DNA of 64,000 nt from an uncultured bacterium (GTDB lineage Bacteria > Hydrogenedentota > Hydrogenedentia > Hydrogenedentales > CAILVY01), in NCBI GenBank assembly GCA_937951485.1, contig CALEDJ010000013.1, positions 4,386 through 68,385 of the forward strand. Direction: 5' to 3'. The notes beneath the pieces are model-generated. The model did not search any database, had not been told where the DNA came from, and saw nothing but the letters and a program-made list of their open reading frames with translations. Both the position numbers and the translations under genes were made by a program. Shown here in pieces: positions 34,936 to 44,558 of this stretch. Within the stretch, counting starts at the first letter, position 1. Every line of letters starts with the position of its first letter.

Positions 34936-37227
34936 TTACGCCGCAAACAAAACCATGCTCAAGTCCACGAATACAATGTGCTGTGATCCCGGTACGCCGG
35001 TTACTGTGGCCGCCCAGCGTCCATCGCGGGATACGGCCCCGCCTCCCTGCACGCCTTCCGTCAATCGGGTGATTCGGCGGCGCGGATGCGGTGCAGTGCA
35101 TGCAACCGCCCAGAGTTGGTCGCGGTCCGTCTCCGCATCATATGCAGTGAGAATGAGATAGCGCCCCGTGGGATGCCAGCATTCAGGGAAAATCCTGCCT
35201 TCGCCGAGCCGGGCTTCGGTTTCGCCGGTGTCGGTGCGAATCAATAAGACATGGTCCGCGCCGCCGGCTGTCGTGTGATGCACTGCGAGAAGCGGCGAAG
35301 AAGGATGGAACACGGCGGTCTCGCCAAGCCGGCCGGACGCGATCAATCGCGTATTCCGCGTCGTCACGCCGGAGGCCGCCACCCAAAGTTCCCTGTTGCC
35401 ATCATCTTTGCGGCGCATGTAGGCGATTTCGGCGCCATCCGGCGCATAATGCGCGGTGCCGGGGATGATGGGAAGTCCCGGCGCAGCGATGCGCACGCCG
35501 CCTTCATGGGGCGATTCCCCGGCGATCTCGGATTCCACGAGATAATTGGCGCGGGCCGCCGCATCCCACAAAAGCAGGCAAACAGTGCGCCCGTCAGGAT
35601 GCACAGCGGCCCCGCCTAATACGGCGTTTTGCCAAGGGGCTTCCAGCAACGGCGCGGCCTCCTCGATGACTGCCCGATGCAATGCCTTGCGACGCGGCGC
35701 GGCTTCGTTCAGTCGCTGGGCCGCCGTGTACAACACGCCCCCGGTGCGGTCTTCCGATGTGGCCAAGTATTGTACGGGCAACGCGCCATGGAACGGCGCA
35801 GACTCCGGGCAATCGGGAATCTCGCCGGAAATCAGGACGGGAATGCGTCCCCGCCAGTATGCGTCGTCCATGATGGCGCTTGTCGGGGCGCGCAGGCTCC
35901 AGGCGCTTTCCGTGATGGGATTGACCGCGAGCAATCCGCGCGCGCCATGGGCCATGGACCCCGGCAAACCTTCCAATTCCGCGACGACAACGTGGTCTTT
36001 GCCGGCCCAATGCAACCCTGTCACCGTCCATGGCGCAGGCGGCAACACCGCCGCAATACCATCATCCAGCGTCCGAAATGCAATACCCAGCGCCGGCGCG
36101 GCCCGAACGACTTCCGTCGCGCCCACATAGCGCCAATAGCCCGCCCCGGCAAACGCCGTGATCAGCATCAGCGCCACGACAATTTTGGAATACACGCTGA
36201 TGGGCATCCAATAACGCCGCCGCTGATAGGTGAGTCTGGGGCGGGTCCGCATTCGCGACAGGGGCGTCGGCGTGTCCGCCCGCAATGTTCGGGGGCGTGT
36301 TTCTTCACGAATAAACGCATTCAAAGCCTCCGGCAAGGCCGATGCACCGCCGTTTTCCTTCTGTAGCCTGCGAATCTGTTCGCTGACATGCTTCGCGGAC
36401 GCTGGTCTTTTGGCGGGGTCTTTTTCCAGCAGATGCGCCACCAGCCGGGCCACATCATCGGGAATCGCCGGGTCCAACTGCGACAAACGCGGCGGATCTT
36501 CCGTCATGATGCTGTTCATGAGCGCAACGGTGGAGCGCCCTGTGAAAGGCATGCGCCCGGAAAGCATCTGATAGAGTGTGACCCCCAGCGAAAACAAATC
36601 GCAGGCGGGGCCGATATCCACGGCGCCCATGCATTGTTCCGGCGCCATGTAATCCGGCGTGCCTGTAATGTGCGCAACACCACCCCGCTCCGCAGGGCGG
36701 TCTCCCGCGATGGCGTCTTCCTCGCAGGCGTTGGCGATCCCAAAATCAGTCAGCCGCACCCGGCCCTGATGGTCCAAGAGTATATTCGCCGGTTTCACGT
36801 CTCTGTGCACAATCCCATGCGCATGCGCGCAGGCCAGCGCCTCAGCCACCTGGTGCGCAATATGCAGGGCGTTCTGCCATTTCAGCGTCGCGCCGCGACG
36901 CCGCAAAAATCGGTCCAGCGGTTCGCCTTCCACATATTCCATGGCAATATAAGGCGTCCCCCCGCGAATGCCCGCTTCGTACATCGCCACGATGTTTGGA
37001 TGACGCAACGGCGCCGCTGCCTGCGCCTCCCGCTGAAAGCGACGCACCTGGTCAGGGTTGCGCGCAAGACTTCCGAGCAGCACTTTCAACGCCACGGGAC
37101 GCCCAAGCGCCTCGTCCCGCGCCAGGTACACCGCGCCCATCGCGCCACGCCCGATCAACGCTTTGACCGCATAATTCCCCAGCGACTTCCCAATGAGGGA
37201 TGCCTGCCCACTCCCAGACGCCACCAT
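34936..37227 (-). CDS. Membrane Ser/Thr protein kinase with C-terminal beta-propeller-like region
   Basis: 763 residues from ATG 37227 with GGAG 8 bases upstream; a frame 20 codons longer (to 37287) starts without a site. Kinase domain near the N-terminus: GRGAMGAVY, lysine K48, HRDVKPAN (D143), DFG 160-162, PDYMAPEQ. One membrane helix follows after a linker rich in arginine and proline, then a large outer domain with propeller-like repeats (HPDGRTVCLLLW, YAPDGAEIAYM). It has the same architecture as its downstream neighbour, so the pair probably arose by duplication. Confidence 0.93.
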   Translation of the reverse strand: MVASGSGQASLIGKSLGNYAVKALIGRGAMGAVYLARDEALGRPVALKVLLGSLARNPDQVRRFQREAQAAAPLRHPNIVAMYEAGIRGGTPYIAMEYVEGEPLDRFLRRRGATLKWQNALHIAHQVAEALACAHAHGIVHRDVKPANILLDHQGRVRLTDFGIANACEEDAIAGDRPAERGGVAHITGTPDYMAPEQCMGAVDIGPACDLFSLGVTLYQMLSGRMPFTGRSTVALMNSIMTEDPPRLSQLDPAIPDDVARLVAHLLEKDPAKRPASAKHVSEQIRRLQKENGGASALPEALNAFIREETRPRTLRADTPTPLSRMRTRPRLTYQRRRYWMPISVYSKIVVALMLITAFAGAGYWRYVGATEVVRAAPALGIAFRTLDDGIAAVLPPAPWTVTGLHWAGKDHVVVAELEGLPGSMAHGARGLLAVNPITESAWSLRAPTSAIMDDAYWRGRIPVLISGEIPDCPESAPFHGALPVQYLATSEDRTGGVLYTAAQRLNEAAPRRKALHRAVIEEAAPLLEAPWQNAVLGGAAVHPDGRTVCLLLWDAAARANYLVESEIAGESPHEGGVRIAAPGLPIIPGTAHYAPDGAEIAYMRRKDDGNRELWVAASGVTTRNTRLIASGRLGETAVFHPSSPLLAVHHTTAGGADHVLLIRTDTGETEARLGEGRIFPECWHPTGRYLILTAYDAETDRDQLWAVACTAPHPRRRITRLTEGVQGGGAVSRDGRWAATVTGVPGSQHIVFVDLSMVLFAA

Positions 37228-37585
37228 GGATTGTGCTCCGAGTACGAAATTATTCCCATATATGGTATTATGAGAACAAGATAGCATGAAATATTATTTT
37301 TGTCAAGAATTTATTTACGGGTAACGCTTGTAAAGTATCCCTTTGCGCGCATACGCGGTGGATTATGGAAACAGGGCCGATTTGGGACATCGCAGCAGGC
37401 AAGTACACGCGGCATCCTGCCGCGTTCCTCACGTGTGGATTTGGGAGGGAGGCTGGCTGTTCTTTCCTGTGCGGAGGGGATATACTATGGGGCATTCGGA
37501 AGTGGTTGCCTCGGGGAGACGCATCACACCTGCGGGGACTGCAAGCGTTACGTAAGGGTCATCTCTGACCAAGGAGGATACAGCG

Positions 37586-39019
37586 ATGTGTGAGCACTGT
37601 ACGCGGAGGGAGTTTTTTGGAATGGGCGCGGCAGGCGGGCTGTTGCTGGCCGGAGCGGCGTGGTCATATGCCTGGGCTTCCGAGTCGCCGCCGGTCCGTG
37701 CGCGCGGCAAGTCGCGCATCGGCGTCCTCTTCACGGGGAATCCCCAACCTGCGGACCGCAATTGGGGAGCGGATGCCGGACAGATCAACGCGATACGCGC
37801 GCGGCTTGCGGAAGCGGAAAAGCGTCTGGGCAATATCGAACTGATGATTGGTGAATCGCGCAGCCCGGCGGATACCGAGGCATTTCTGGATCAGACCGGA
37901 CAGAATGCGCCCATTCTGGCGATCAACGTGGAGAACTTCGCGCTGACGCGCGTGGTCGGCCCGATTCTGAAAGCGGGCCGTCCCATGGCCGTGTTTTCCT
38001 TGCCTGCGAGCGGCCACGATTGGATGTACGCGCCAAGGTGGCTCCGGTCGGGGCACCGTGTGGCGTTGTTGGCCAGCAGCGATTACGACGAGTTGGAACG
38101 CGCGCTGCGTGTGCTGCGCGTGATTCCCATGATGCAAGAGACCCGGATTCTGCTCTTTCCGCCCGCACGGGGCACCAAGGCGGCGTGTTCGCCCGATGAA
38201 GTCAAGAAGCGCCTGGGCGCGGATGTGGTGGCGGTGGAGGAAAAAGTTTTCGACGACCTCATCACCGCTGCGGACGAAGCGGCCGTCCGTGCAGAGATCG
38301 AAGCGTGGACCAAGGGCGCAAAGGAAATTCTCGAACCGACCGCGGAAGACATCGAGAAAGCGGCGCGGGTCAGCGTTGCCCTTGACCGGCTCATGGACCA
38401 GCAGCAGGCCGACGCCCTGGCCATCGGCACGTGCATGGGCTGGCTGCCGCGCGGGTTCCCCTGCCTGGGGTTCGCGCGACTGCGCGATCGCGGCCTGCCG
38501 GCGGCCTGTGAGGGTGACATGGATTCCCTGCTGACCATGCTGCTCTTCCAGTATGCGACAGACAAGCCGGGATTCCAAGGGAACGCCACCTTTGACACCG
38601 CACGAAATGCCCTGTGGACCGCCCACTGCACCGCGCCGTTGAAGATGGACGGCCCGGACGGCGAAGCGGCGCCATATTTACTGCGCGGCCATTCCGAGGT
38701 CGGCGGCAGCGGCTGCGTGCCCGAAGTGCAGTACCGCGTCGGCGAAGTGATCACCCGAACCAAACTGGTAAATCTCGACACCATCCTGGCATCCACGGGC
38801 AAGATCATCGAGGTGCCCGAGCGGGCCGTGCACGGCTGCCGCACGCAAATCGTCACCGAGGTGCGCGACGCTGCCACGATGGCCGCGAACTGGAGCAGCG
38901 CGCTGGAAACAGAGGACGCCATGACGCTGCTGCACCGCGTGGTGTTTTATGGCGACCACATGCAAAGTCTGCGCCACCTCGCCAACCTGATGGGCCTTCA
39001 GGTCATCGAGGAAGGCTGA
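37586..39019 (+). CDS. Tat-exported FucI/AraA-fold sugar isomerase-like protein (shorter paralogue)
   Basis: 477 residues, ATG 37586 with AAGGAGG 8 bases upstream. Twin-arginine signal TRREFFGMG (residues 6-14) after CEHC. The mature domain resembles the C-terminal FucI/AraA fold: CEGDMDSLLTMLL, TFDTARNALWTAHCTAP carry E, D and H in the order of the isomerase metal ligands. It is about 40 residues shorter than the 8107-9669 paralogue, differing mainly in the N-terminal part. It stands alone, between a kinase operon (divergent) and lpxK (convergent). Confidence 0.8.
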   Translation: MCEHCTRREFFGMGAAGGLLLAGAAWSYAWASESPPVRARGKSRIGVLFTGNPQPADRNWGADAGQINAIRARLAEAEKRLGNIELMIGESRSPADTEAFLDQTGQNAPILAINVENFALTRVVGPILKAGRPMAVFSLPASGHDWMYAPRWLRSGHRVALLASSDYDELERALRVLRVIPMMQETRILLFPPARGTKAACSPDEVKKRLGADVVAVEEKVFDDLITAADEAAVRAEIEAWTKGAKEILEPTAEDIEKAARVSVALDRLMDQQQADALAIGTCMGWLPRGFPCLGFARLRDRGLPAACEGDMDSLLTMLLFQYATDKPGFQGNATFDTARNALWTAHCTAPLKMDGPDGEAAPYLLRGHSEVGGSGCVPEVQYRVGEVITRTKLVNLDTILASTGKIIEVPERAVHGCRTQIVTEVRDAATMAANWSSALETEDAMTLLHRVVFYGDHMQSLRHLANLMGLQVIEEG

Positions 39020-39063
39020 CCGCACCGGCGGTTCTTGAGCGATACTGCCGGCGCGGCCACATG

Positions 39064-39083
39064 CTGTTGTGGCCGGTCTCCTG
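39064..39083 (-). repeat. Copy of an interspersed 20-bp repeat
   Basis: CTGTTGTGGCCGGTCTCCTG is the exact reverse complement of 40514-40533. It lies in the 170-base gap between the FucI-like gene and lpxK. The core also forms a small stem (GGCCACA/TTGTGGCC). Confidence 0.7.
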
Positions 39084-39189
39084 CGTGTCCGCCGTAGCCT
39101 TCACGCGAAGGCGGGGGCACGTCAATATGCACAACCGAAGGTCTCCAAAGATGATCGTGGGATACCCGGCGTGTTGAGGCGCGAACACG

Positions 39190-40212
39190 TCACAAATCAC
39201 GAAGAGTCACCGCCAGCGCGACGATATTATCGCGCGTGGCGCGCAAGCGCACGGCGTCTTTTTCGGTAATGATTACCCATCCGCTTGTTGGAAGGGTATC
39301 GGCGGGAATGTCGGCATGGTCTGGGAAGATTCTGCGGGAAGCGATCGTGATTCCCAGGGATTCCAAAGTTCTGAAGAAAGACTCCGGATTCCCTATGGCG
39401 CACACGGCATGCACCGGCTCCCGGCACAGCGTGTCCAGCGGCACCGCCGCGCCGTCCGCCACGCGGTGGAATCCCTCCGGCGCGTGGCGTGTGAGCCGGA
39501 TGGGCGCGTCGGGATGCAGCGCGCGCACGCGCTGCACGAGCGCATCGAGGTCCGCACACTGATCGCAGCGCGTCAATATGATGGCGGTGGCGCGCCGGAC
39601 GGCGTGGAGCGGTTCCCGCAGGATGCCACGCGGGATCAGGTGTCCGTTTCCGAACGGATTAACGGCATCAATGATCAGGATGTTCTCATCGCGTTCAAGG
39701 GCGACATGCTGGAAGCCATCGTCCATGATCAGCGTGTCGCACCCAAACTGCGCGACAGCCAGACGCGCCCCGGCAACGCGTTTGGCGGCCTTGACCACAA
39801 TGACGCCCGGCACGCGGCGCAGAATGAGCGCCGCTTCATCGCCGATCCGATCCGCAATGTCATCGGCAAGGTCTTGCGAAGATACCGCCAGCGGTTCGGG
39901 CGTTCTTTGCGCGCGATAGCCCCGGGTAATCACCGCCACCTTTCGCCCGGCGGCCAGTTCCAGTCCGGCCCGCTCGATGACCGCAGGCGTCTTGCCGGCG
40001 CCGCCCGCCGTGATGTTGCCGAAACTGACGACCCGTGCATCCACACGGGTACGGGGACCGTGCAGGCGAAGCCACATTCCCACGCGAGGGAAAACGGTTG
40101 CGGCCTGAAGCGCGGCGGCGAGGACAGGGGGGAGGGGATCACCCCGGCGAACGCGCTCCGCCCAGTCCTGCATGAAAGAACAAGAACTTATTGAAAGGCT
40201 GGAATTATTCAT
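39190..40212 (-). CDS. lpxK: Tetraacyldisaccharide 4'-kinase LpxK
   Basis: 340 residues, ATG 40212 (AGGA 7 bases upstream). The kinase adds the 4'-phosphate to the lipid A precursor at the inner membrane. Walker A SFGNITAGGAGKTP, MDDGFQH (the catalytic DDGFQ motif) and ITEKDAVR near the C-terminus are all characteristic. A membrane-associated N-terminal stretch fits the family. It sits apart from other lipid A genes; an MsbA-like exporter is 19 kb away. It shows that the organism makes lipid A. Confidence 0.95.
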   Translation of the reverse strand: MNNSSLSISSCSFMQDWAERVRRGDPLPPVLAAALQAATVFPRVGMWLRLHGPRTRVDARVVSFGNITAGGAGKTPAVIERAGLELAAGRKVAVITRGYRAQRTPEPLAVSSQDLADDIADRIGDEAALILRRVPGVIVVKAAKRVAGARLAVAQFGCDTLIMDDGFQHVALERDENILIIDAVNPFGNGHLIPRGILREPLHAVRRATAIILTRCDQCADLDALVQRVRALHPDAPIRLTRHAPEGFHRVADGAAVPLDTLCREPVHAVCAIGNPESFFRTLESLGITIASRRIFPDHADIPADTLPTSGWVIITEKDAVRLRATRDNIVALAVTLRDL

Positions 40213-40301
40213 AAAATTCCTGCCCTCGCCGCGGGGAGCGGTGCATTCCGTTCTCGTTCAAAAAACTCGTTTAGATGAAGACAAGAAATGACTGTCCATA
40301 T

Positions 40302-40678
40302 TACATCCCCCAACCGGCTGTCACCGGTCACCCTCTTCGAAGGGGGATTTGCCTGGGCATTCCTGGATGATAAACGACGCGTTGGCTGTTTTCTTTTTCT
40401 GGATGTTGCCGTCGTGACCGGTCTCCCGACCGCGCCACAGCGCCGAGCGAAGGTCTCCATCACAGAATAATGTACAGTGGGGGAAAGCCCCGGGGTCTCA
40501 TGCCCGGTTCGGTCAGGAGACCGGCCACAACAGAAGCAGTGTTCGACAAAGTACGGAGCGTCGCAAAAGGCGACCGTAAGCGGGTCAGGAGACCGGCCAC
40601 ACCGGAAGTATTGTTCGACACCACAAAACGCGCATGAATCCCCCTTTGAAGGGGGTGGCGCGAAGCGCCGGGGGATGT
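40302..40678. repeat. MITE-like element bounded by short terminal inverted repeats, in the 494-base gap between lpxK and dprA
   Basis: ACATCCCCC at 40302-40310 mirrors GGGGGATGT at 40670-40678, with further C5/G5 stems next to each end. Inside are two 38-base direct copies (40511-40548 and 40583-40620, 4 mismatches) containing CAGGAGACCGGCCAC, and a degenerate third copy near 40417. One 20-bp core recurs at 39064-39083 in opposite orientation. No transposase or gene is present; the element is non-autonomous at best. Confidence 0.75.
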
Positions 40679-40706
40679 GAAAATTGGAAGTCATTTCAAG
40701 GGATTC

Positions 40707-41912
40707 TCATCGCGGGGCGAATCGCTTACCGCTGAACTGCCGGACCAGCCCCTTCAATTCCAGCATGGTCAGGGAACTCAGCGCCTCGGACACGGAAATG
40801 CGGCAGGCCATGGCAATTTCATCCACAAAGGATCCATCAGGCGACAACACGGACAGCACGTCTTGTTCCGTGGGGGAAACCGACGGCACGGGAGCAGGCG
40901 GCTTTGAGTGAGTGGCAGGGATCGCCCCGGCTTGCATGGCCGCTGCAGGCGCAGGGGGCGCGGCGGACAGTTTCGGCGCGGATTCCGGCATCGGCGATTG
41001 TTCGGATTGGGCGGGGCGGATGGGCTGACGCGCCGATGCGGGCACGTCCAATTCCACAAGGATATCTTCGACCGTTTCGACCAGTTTTGCGCCTTCGCGG
41101 ATGAGCGAATGCGGCCCCATGCTGTTGCGCTGTCCCACCTGACCGGGCACGGCATAAACCTCGCGGCCCTGTTCCGCCGCATGCCGAGCGGTAAGCAGCG
41201 ATCCGCTGCCGGGCGGCGCTTCCACCACGACGGTCCCCAGCGAAATCCCGCTGATGATCCGGTTGCGCTGCGGGAAATTGCCCTTGAGCGGTTTCATGCC
41301 CATCGGAAAGGGCGACAACACGCAGCCCTGTCTGATGATTCGCTGCATCAGGTCAGCATGCTCGGCGGGAAACACGATGTCCACGCCGCTGCCCAGCACG
41401 GCGATGGTGCGGCCGCCGGCCTCCAGCGCGCCGCGATGCGCCGCCGCGTCAATGCCCTGCGCCATGCCGCTGACCACCGTAATGCTGCGTGCGGCCAGTT
41501 CGCCGCCCAGGCGCTCCGCCATGCGCAGGCCATAGGCCGTGGCTTTGCGCGTGCCGACAATCGCGACGCAATGCTGATCGGATTCGTACAATTCTCCGCG
41601 AACAAAGAGTGCCAGTGGGGGATCATAGATTTCCGCGAGGCGGGTCGGATACAGGGAGTCATCCAGTGATACGAAGCGCGCCTGGTATTTTGCCAACGCC
41701 TGCTCCTGCGCCTCCACATTCACCACCTGTTTGTAACCCCGGATGCGTTGCGCCAGCCGGTCGCCGACCACCTCGGCCAGCGCCGCCTCGGATGCGCGCA
41801 ATACCGATCCCGGCGTGCCGAACCGCGCCAGCAGCCGCACAAACAACGTCGTTCCGACTCCGGGCGTCAGCGTCAGCGCAAGCCATTCGCGTTGTTCGTC
41901 TGTGAGTGGCAT
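40707..41912 (-). CDS. dprA: DNA-processing protein DprA (Smf)
   Basis: 401 residues from ATG 41912. It carries single-stranded DNA to RecA in natural transformation. N-terminal SAM-like helices (LALTLTPGVG), then the Rossmann domain: VGTRKATAYG, SGMAQGIDAAAHRGAL, GSGVDIVFPAEHADL, FPQRNRIISGIS. The C-terminal winged helix (DEIAMACRISVSEALSSLTMLELKGLV) is joined by a proline/alanine-rich linker of about 50 residues. The ribosome site is poorly placed (AGGAG 17 bases away), and a longer TTG start at 41966 is possible. The pilT gene nearby is compatible with competence. Confidence 0.95.
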   Translation of the reverse strand: MPLTDEQREWLALTLTPGVGTTLFVRLLARFGTPGSVLRASEAALAEVVGDRLAQRIRGYKQVVNVEAQEQALAKYQARFVSLDDSLYPTRLAEIYDPPLALFVRGELYESDQHCVAIVGTRKATAYGLRMAERLGGELAARSITVVSGMAQGIDAAAHRGALEAGGRTIAVLGSGVDIVFPAEHADLMQRIIRQGCVLSPFPMGMKPLKGNFPQRNRIISGISLGTVVVEAPPGSGSLLTARHAAEQGREVYAVPGQVGQRNSMGPHSLIREGAKLVETVEDILVELDVPASARQPIRPAQSEQSPMPESAPKLSAAPPAPAAAMQAGAIPATHSKPPAPVPSVSPTEQDVLSVLSPDGSFVDEIAMACRISVSEALSSLTMLELKGLVRQFSGKRFAPR

Positions 41913-42084
41913 GCGGATACTATAGCATTCTCCTGCATCGCCAATGCAATTGCGGAAGACCGGCAAGAAAAAGAAAAGCAGTCGGAGAGGCCCATGTAAA
42001 ACTCTCTGTTATAAATATAGAAAAGCAATACTGCCGGTATTTCAAGGGCGAGACGTTCATGCCATGGAAGGTTTTGCAGGAGCC

Positions 42085-42579
42085 TCAGGAATCCGGATGA
42101 TAGGTTTCCACAATGACGCGGTTGGAGGAAACGCGCCATTTCGCCGCATAGGACCGCTCATAGTATTTGTCGTTCAGTTGATGGATGAGGTCTGCCGATG
42201 CAGCCAAATCATGCTCCATCACATCCCGCATCGAAAGCAGCCCCATGATTTCGCCTTCCTTGCCAACGACCAGCAGATGCCGCACCTTGTTCATGTGCAT
42301 CAGGGCTTTGGCAAGATTGATGTCGTCGTTGATGTGGACGGTGATGGGATTGCGGCTCATCACGTCTTCCACAAGAACCTCATCGGGATTCAGCCTCTTA
42401 TGGATGACGCGGTGCATCAGGTCGCGTTCCGAAAAGACCCCCACGACTTCATCCTCCACTTTGACCACGACTGCGCCCACCCTGTTCTTGCAGAGACAAT
42501 CAACGGCCTCCCGAACGGTGTTTTTCGGTGTGACCCAAAACATCTCGCGCCCTTCCAGGAAATCCTTCAAGCGTTCCAT
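42085..42579 (-). CDS. Tandem CBS-domain protein
   Basis: 164 residues from ATG 42579 (AGGAGG 9 bases upstream; a longer frame to 42621 overlaps that site). Two CBS motifs fill the chain: VREAVDCLCKNRVGAVVV...VGVFSERDLMHRVI and NLAKALMHMNKVRHLLVV...MGLLSMRDVM, typical of adenosine-nucleotide sensing pairs. It has no attached enzyme domain, so its partner is unknown. It is divergent from the DegT gene, with 203 bases between. Confidence 0.93.
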   Translation of the reverse strand: MERLKDFLEGREMFWVTPKNTVREAVDCLCKNRVGAVVVKVEDEVVGVFSERDLMHRVIHKRLNPDEVLVEDVMSRNPITVHINDDINLAKALMHMNKVRHLLVVGKEGEIMGLLSMRDVMEHDLAASADLIHQLNDKYYERSYAAKWRVSSNRVIVETYHPDS

Positions 42580-42782
42580 GGCCTTGTCCTCCTGGCGTTG
42601 TTTTGTTGCCCGTCTTAACATCCCGGAACAGCATCATATTCCATCCTGTTTCAAATCTCGCACACTTTATTGTAACAGAATCAAGACGGAATGGCGGCTT
42701 GTTTGTGAAGGGGTGCAGCGGTCATAATTCCACAGCCGACAGCAACTTGGAACAAAGACGTGGAAAATAAGGAGAATTTGTT

Positions 42783-43997
42783 TTGACCATCGGAAAACCA
42801 AAGCAACTGGCGTTGTTCGGGGGCGACCCCGTGCGCGGCCCGGAAAAGACATGGCCGTCCTGGCCCATTCACGATGATCTGGAACGGACCGCGGTCCTGG
42901 AGGTCTTGGAAAGCGGCAAATGGTTCTTCGGGGAGCGCGTGAGGCGATTCGAGCGGGAATACGCCGCCTTCCAGGATGCGCAACATTGCGTTTCCTGCAC
43001 CAGCGGCACCACGGCAGCGGAGGTGATTCTGCAGGCACTGGGGATTGGACCGGGCGATGAGGTGATTGTGCCGCCCTATACGTTCATCGCCACGGCGTCG
43101 GCGGTCATGCGGCGGGGGGCCACGCCGGTCTTTGTGGATGTGGACAAGTCCTGGTGTCTGGACCCCAACCTGATCGAGCAGGCCATCACGCCGCGCACGC
43201 GGGCGATTATGCCGGTGCACTTCGGGGGGCGCATATGCGACATTGACCGCATCCGGGCACTTGCGCAGCGACACAAACTCACATTCATCGAGGATGCGTG
43301 CCATTCCTGGGGCGGCAAATGGGAAGGAAAGGGGACGGGGGCATTGGGACATTGCGGTTTTTTCAGTTTCCAGTACTCCAAGAACATCACAGCGGGCGAG
43401 GGCGGAGCGATCCTGACGGATGATCCGGACCTGGCCGCCTTGTGTCGGTCCATTGTAAATTGCGGGCGGGTGGAAGGCGCCCCTTGGTATCACCACGAGA
43501 ATCTGGGAACCAATGCCCGCATGACGGAAATGGCCGCCGCCATTCTCAGCATGCAACTCACACGCCTCGAAGAACAGACTCTCCGCAGGGAATGCAATGC
43601 CGCGTACCTGAACGCGGAACTTGGTGAAATTGAGGGTTTGACACCGCAACCCGCCAGCAATCGCATTACCCGGCGCGCATATCACCTTTACTGCCTGCGA
43701 ATTGACGAAGAAAGATTTGGCTGTTCCCGCAAACGTTTCATTGAAGCCGCAAATGCAGAAGGACTCCCGATTGGCGCAGGCTATCCGATCCCCCTGTACC
43801 GGCAGCCTGTCTTTGCGAAGTTTTCCCATCACGATTACAGCGCCTGCGAATGCCCGGTAGCGGAAGACCTCTGCGCCAGGAGCGGCATGTGGTTCGCCCA
43901 TCAATTGCTGCTGGCGGAAGAGGAAGACATGCGGGACATTGTACGTATCATAATCAAGATTAAAGAAAATGTATCGGCGTTGCGGGAAGAACAATGA
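42783..43997 (+). CDS. DegT/DnrJ/EryC1-family PLP aminotransferase
   Basis: 404 residues from TTG 42783 with AAGGAG 8 bases upstream. PLP-binding YSKNITAGEGG (lysine), PPYTFIATASA and FIEDACHSWGG are as in the family. It would aminate a keto-sugar, as with the 23332-24606 enzyme, but it lacks adjacent MocA genes. It is followed by a non-coding gap with a palindromic repeat. Confidence 0.92.
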   Translation: MTIGKPKQLALFGGDPVRGPEKTWPSWPIHDDLERTAVLEVLESGKWFFGERVRRFEREYAAFQDAQHCVSCTSGTTAAEVILQALGIGPGDEVIVPPYTFIATASAVMRRGATPVFVDVDKSWCLDPNLIEQAITPRTRAIMPVHFGGRICDIDRIRALAQRHKLTFIEDACHSWGGKWEGKGTGALGHCGFFSFQYSKNITAGEGGAILTDDPDLAALCRSIVNCGRVEGAPWYHHENLGTNARMTEMAAAILSMQLTRLEEQTLRRECNAAYLNAELGEIEGLTPQPASNRITRRAYHLYCLRIDEERFGCSRKRFIEAANAEGLPIGAGYPIPLYRQPVFAKFSHHDYSACECPVAEDLCARSGMWFAHQLLLAEEEDMRDIVRIIIKIKENVSALREEQ

Positions 43998-44134
43998 TAT
44001 CGTCCGCGCTTGGCATTCAAGAACAATCACGGCGATCCGGATTCGATCTCTTTTCTCGACTTCTGTGCGGCAAACGCATATGTTTGATGAATGTTGTCAT
44101 CTGCCATGTCGTGAGTAACTTTTTTTACCTCAAG

Positions 44135-44226
44135 ACCCGTCACCCCCGCGAAAGCGGGGACCCGGATAAAACCGAAGGTCTCGTAAATTTGATTATTGGG
44201 TTTCCGCCTGCGCGGGAATGACGGGT
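44135..44226. repeat. Palindromic repeat element in intergenic gap
   Basis: ACCCGTCA at 44135-44142 mirrors TGACGGGT at 44219-44226, and each end carries a CCCGCG-type stem, giving a 92-base element with imperfect inverted halves. It occupies the otherwise empty 291-base gap after the DegT gene. The ends resemble the small hairpin at 50529-50556. Confidence 0.65.
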
Positions 44227-44288
44227 GCAGTGGCCTTGGGTGCGATATCCAATGCACGTGGTTTCATCTGCGCCGCATCAGGCATACA

Positions 44289-44489
44289 ATGCGAGAGGAG
44301 TACGTGTCGCTGTTGACCAGTTCAGGGGAAAAAGCCAACCGAAAAACGAAAAAAGCACAGGTCGCATCCAAAAGGGAAGCAGCATCCGCCTCAACGGTGA
44401 CCTGTCCGCATTGTCGCTACGAGCGTCCCGCCGCCGATTCCTGCTGCCGCATCTGCGGCTATCCGTGGCGATGGGGCGGAAAATCTTGA
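44289..44489 (+). CDS. Small zinc-ribbon protein
   Basis: 66 residues from ATG 44289; GAGGAG lies just after this ATG, so a downstream GTG (44304) or TTG (44313) could be the real start. The C-terminal half has two CxxC pairs, CPHC and CRIC 15 residues apart, in the pattern of a zinc ribbon (CPHCRYERP...CCRICGYPW); the first half is basic and low complexity. It ends 69 bases before pilT, in the same direction, and may be co-transcribed. Function unknown. Confidence 0.6.
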   Translation: MREEYVSLLTSSGEKANRKTKKAQVASKREAASASTVTCPHCRYERPAADSCCRICGYPWRWGGKS

Positions 44490-44558
44490 ATCCACGGGGA
44501 TGATGCGATTCTGCTGTTGTGGTACGATAATGGCCGGGAATGAAGGAGGAAATGGGTC

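Noticed and set aside
40209-40694. Open frame across the repeat element near lpxK
   Set aside because: Runs through inverted and direct repeats (CGRSPDxxx-type shadow), with no site.
41873-42139. Short frame between dprA and the CBS gene
   Set aside because: Mostly overlaps the dprA start and CBS end, with no site; the intergenic piece looks like a promoter region.
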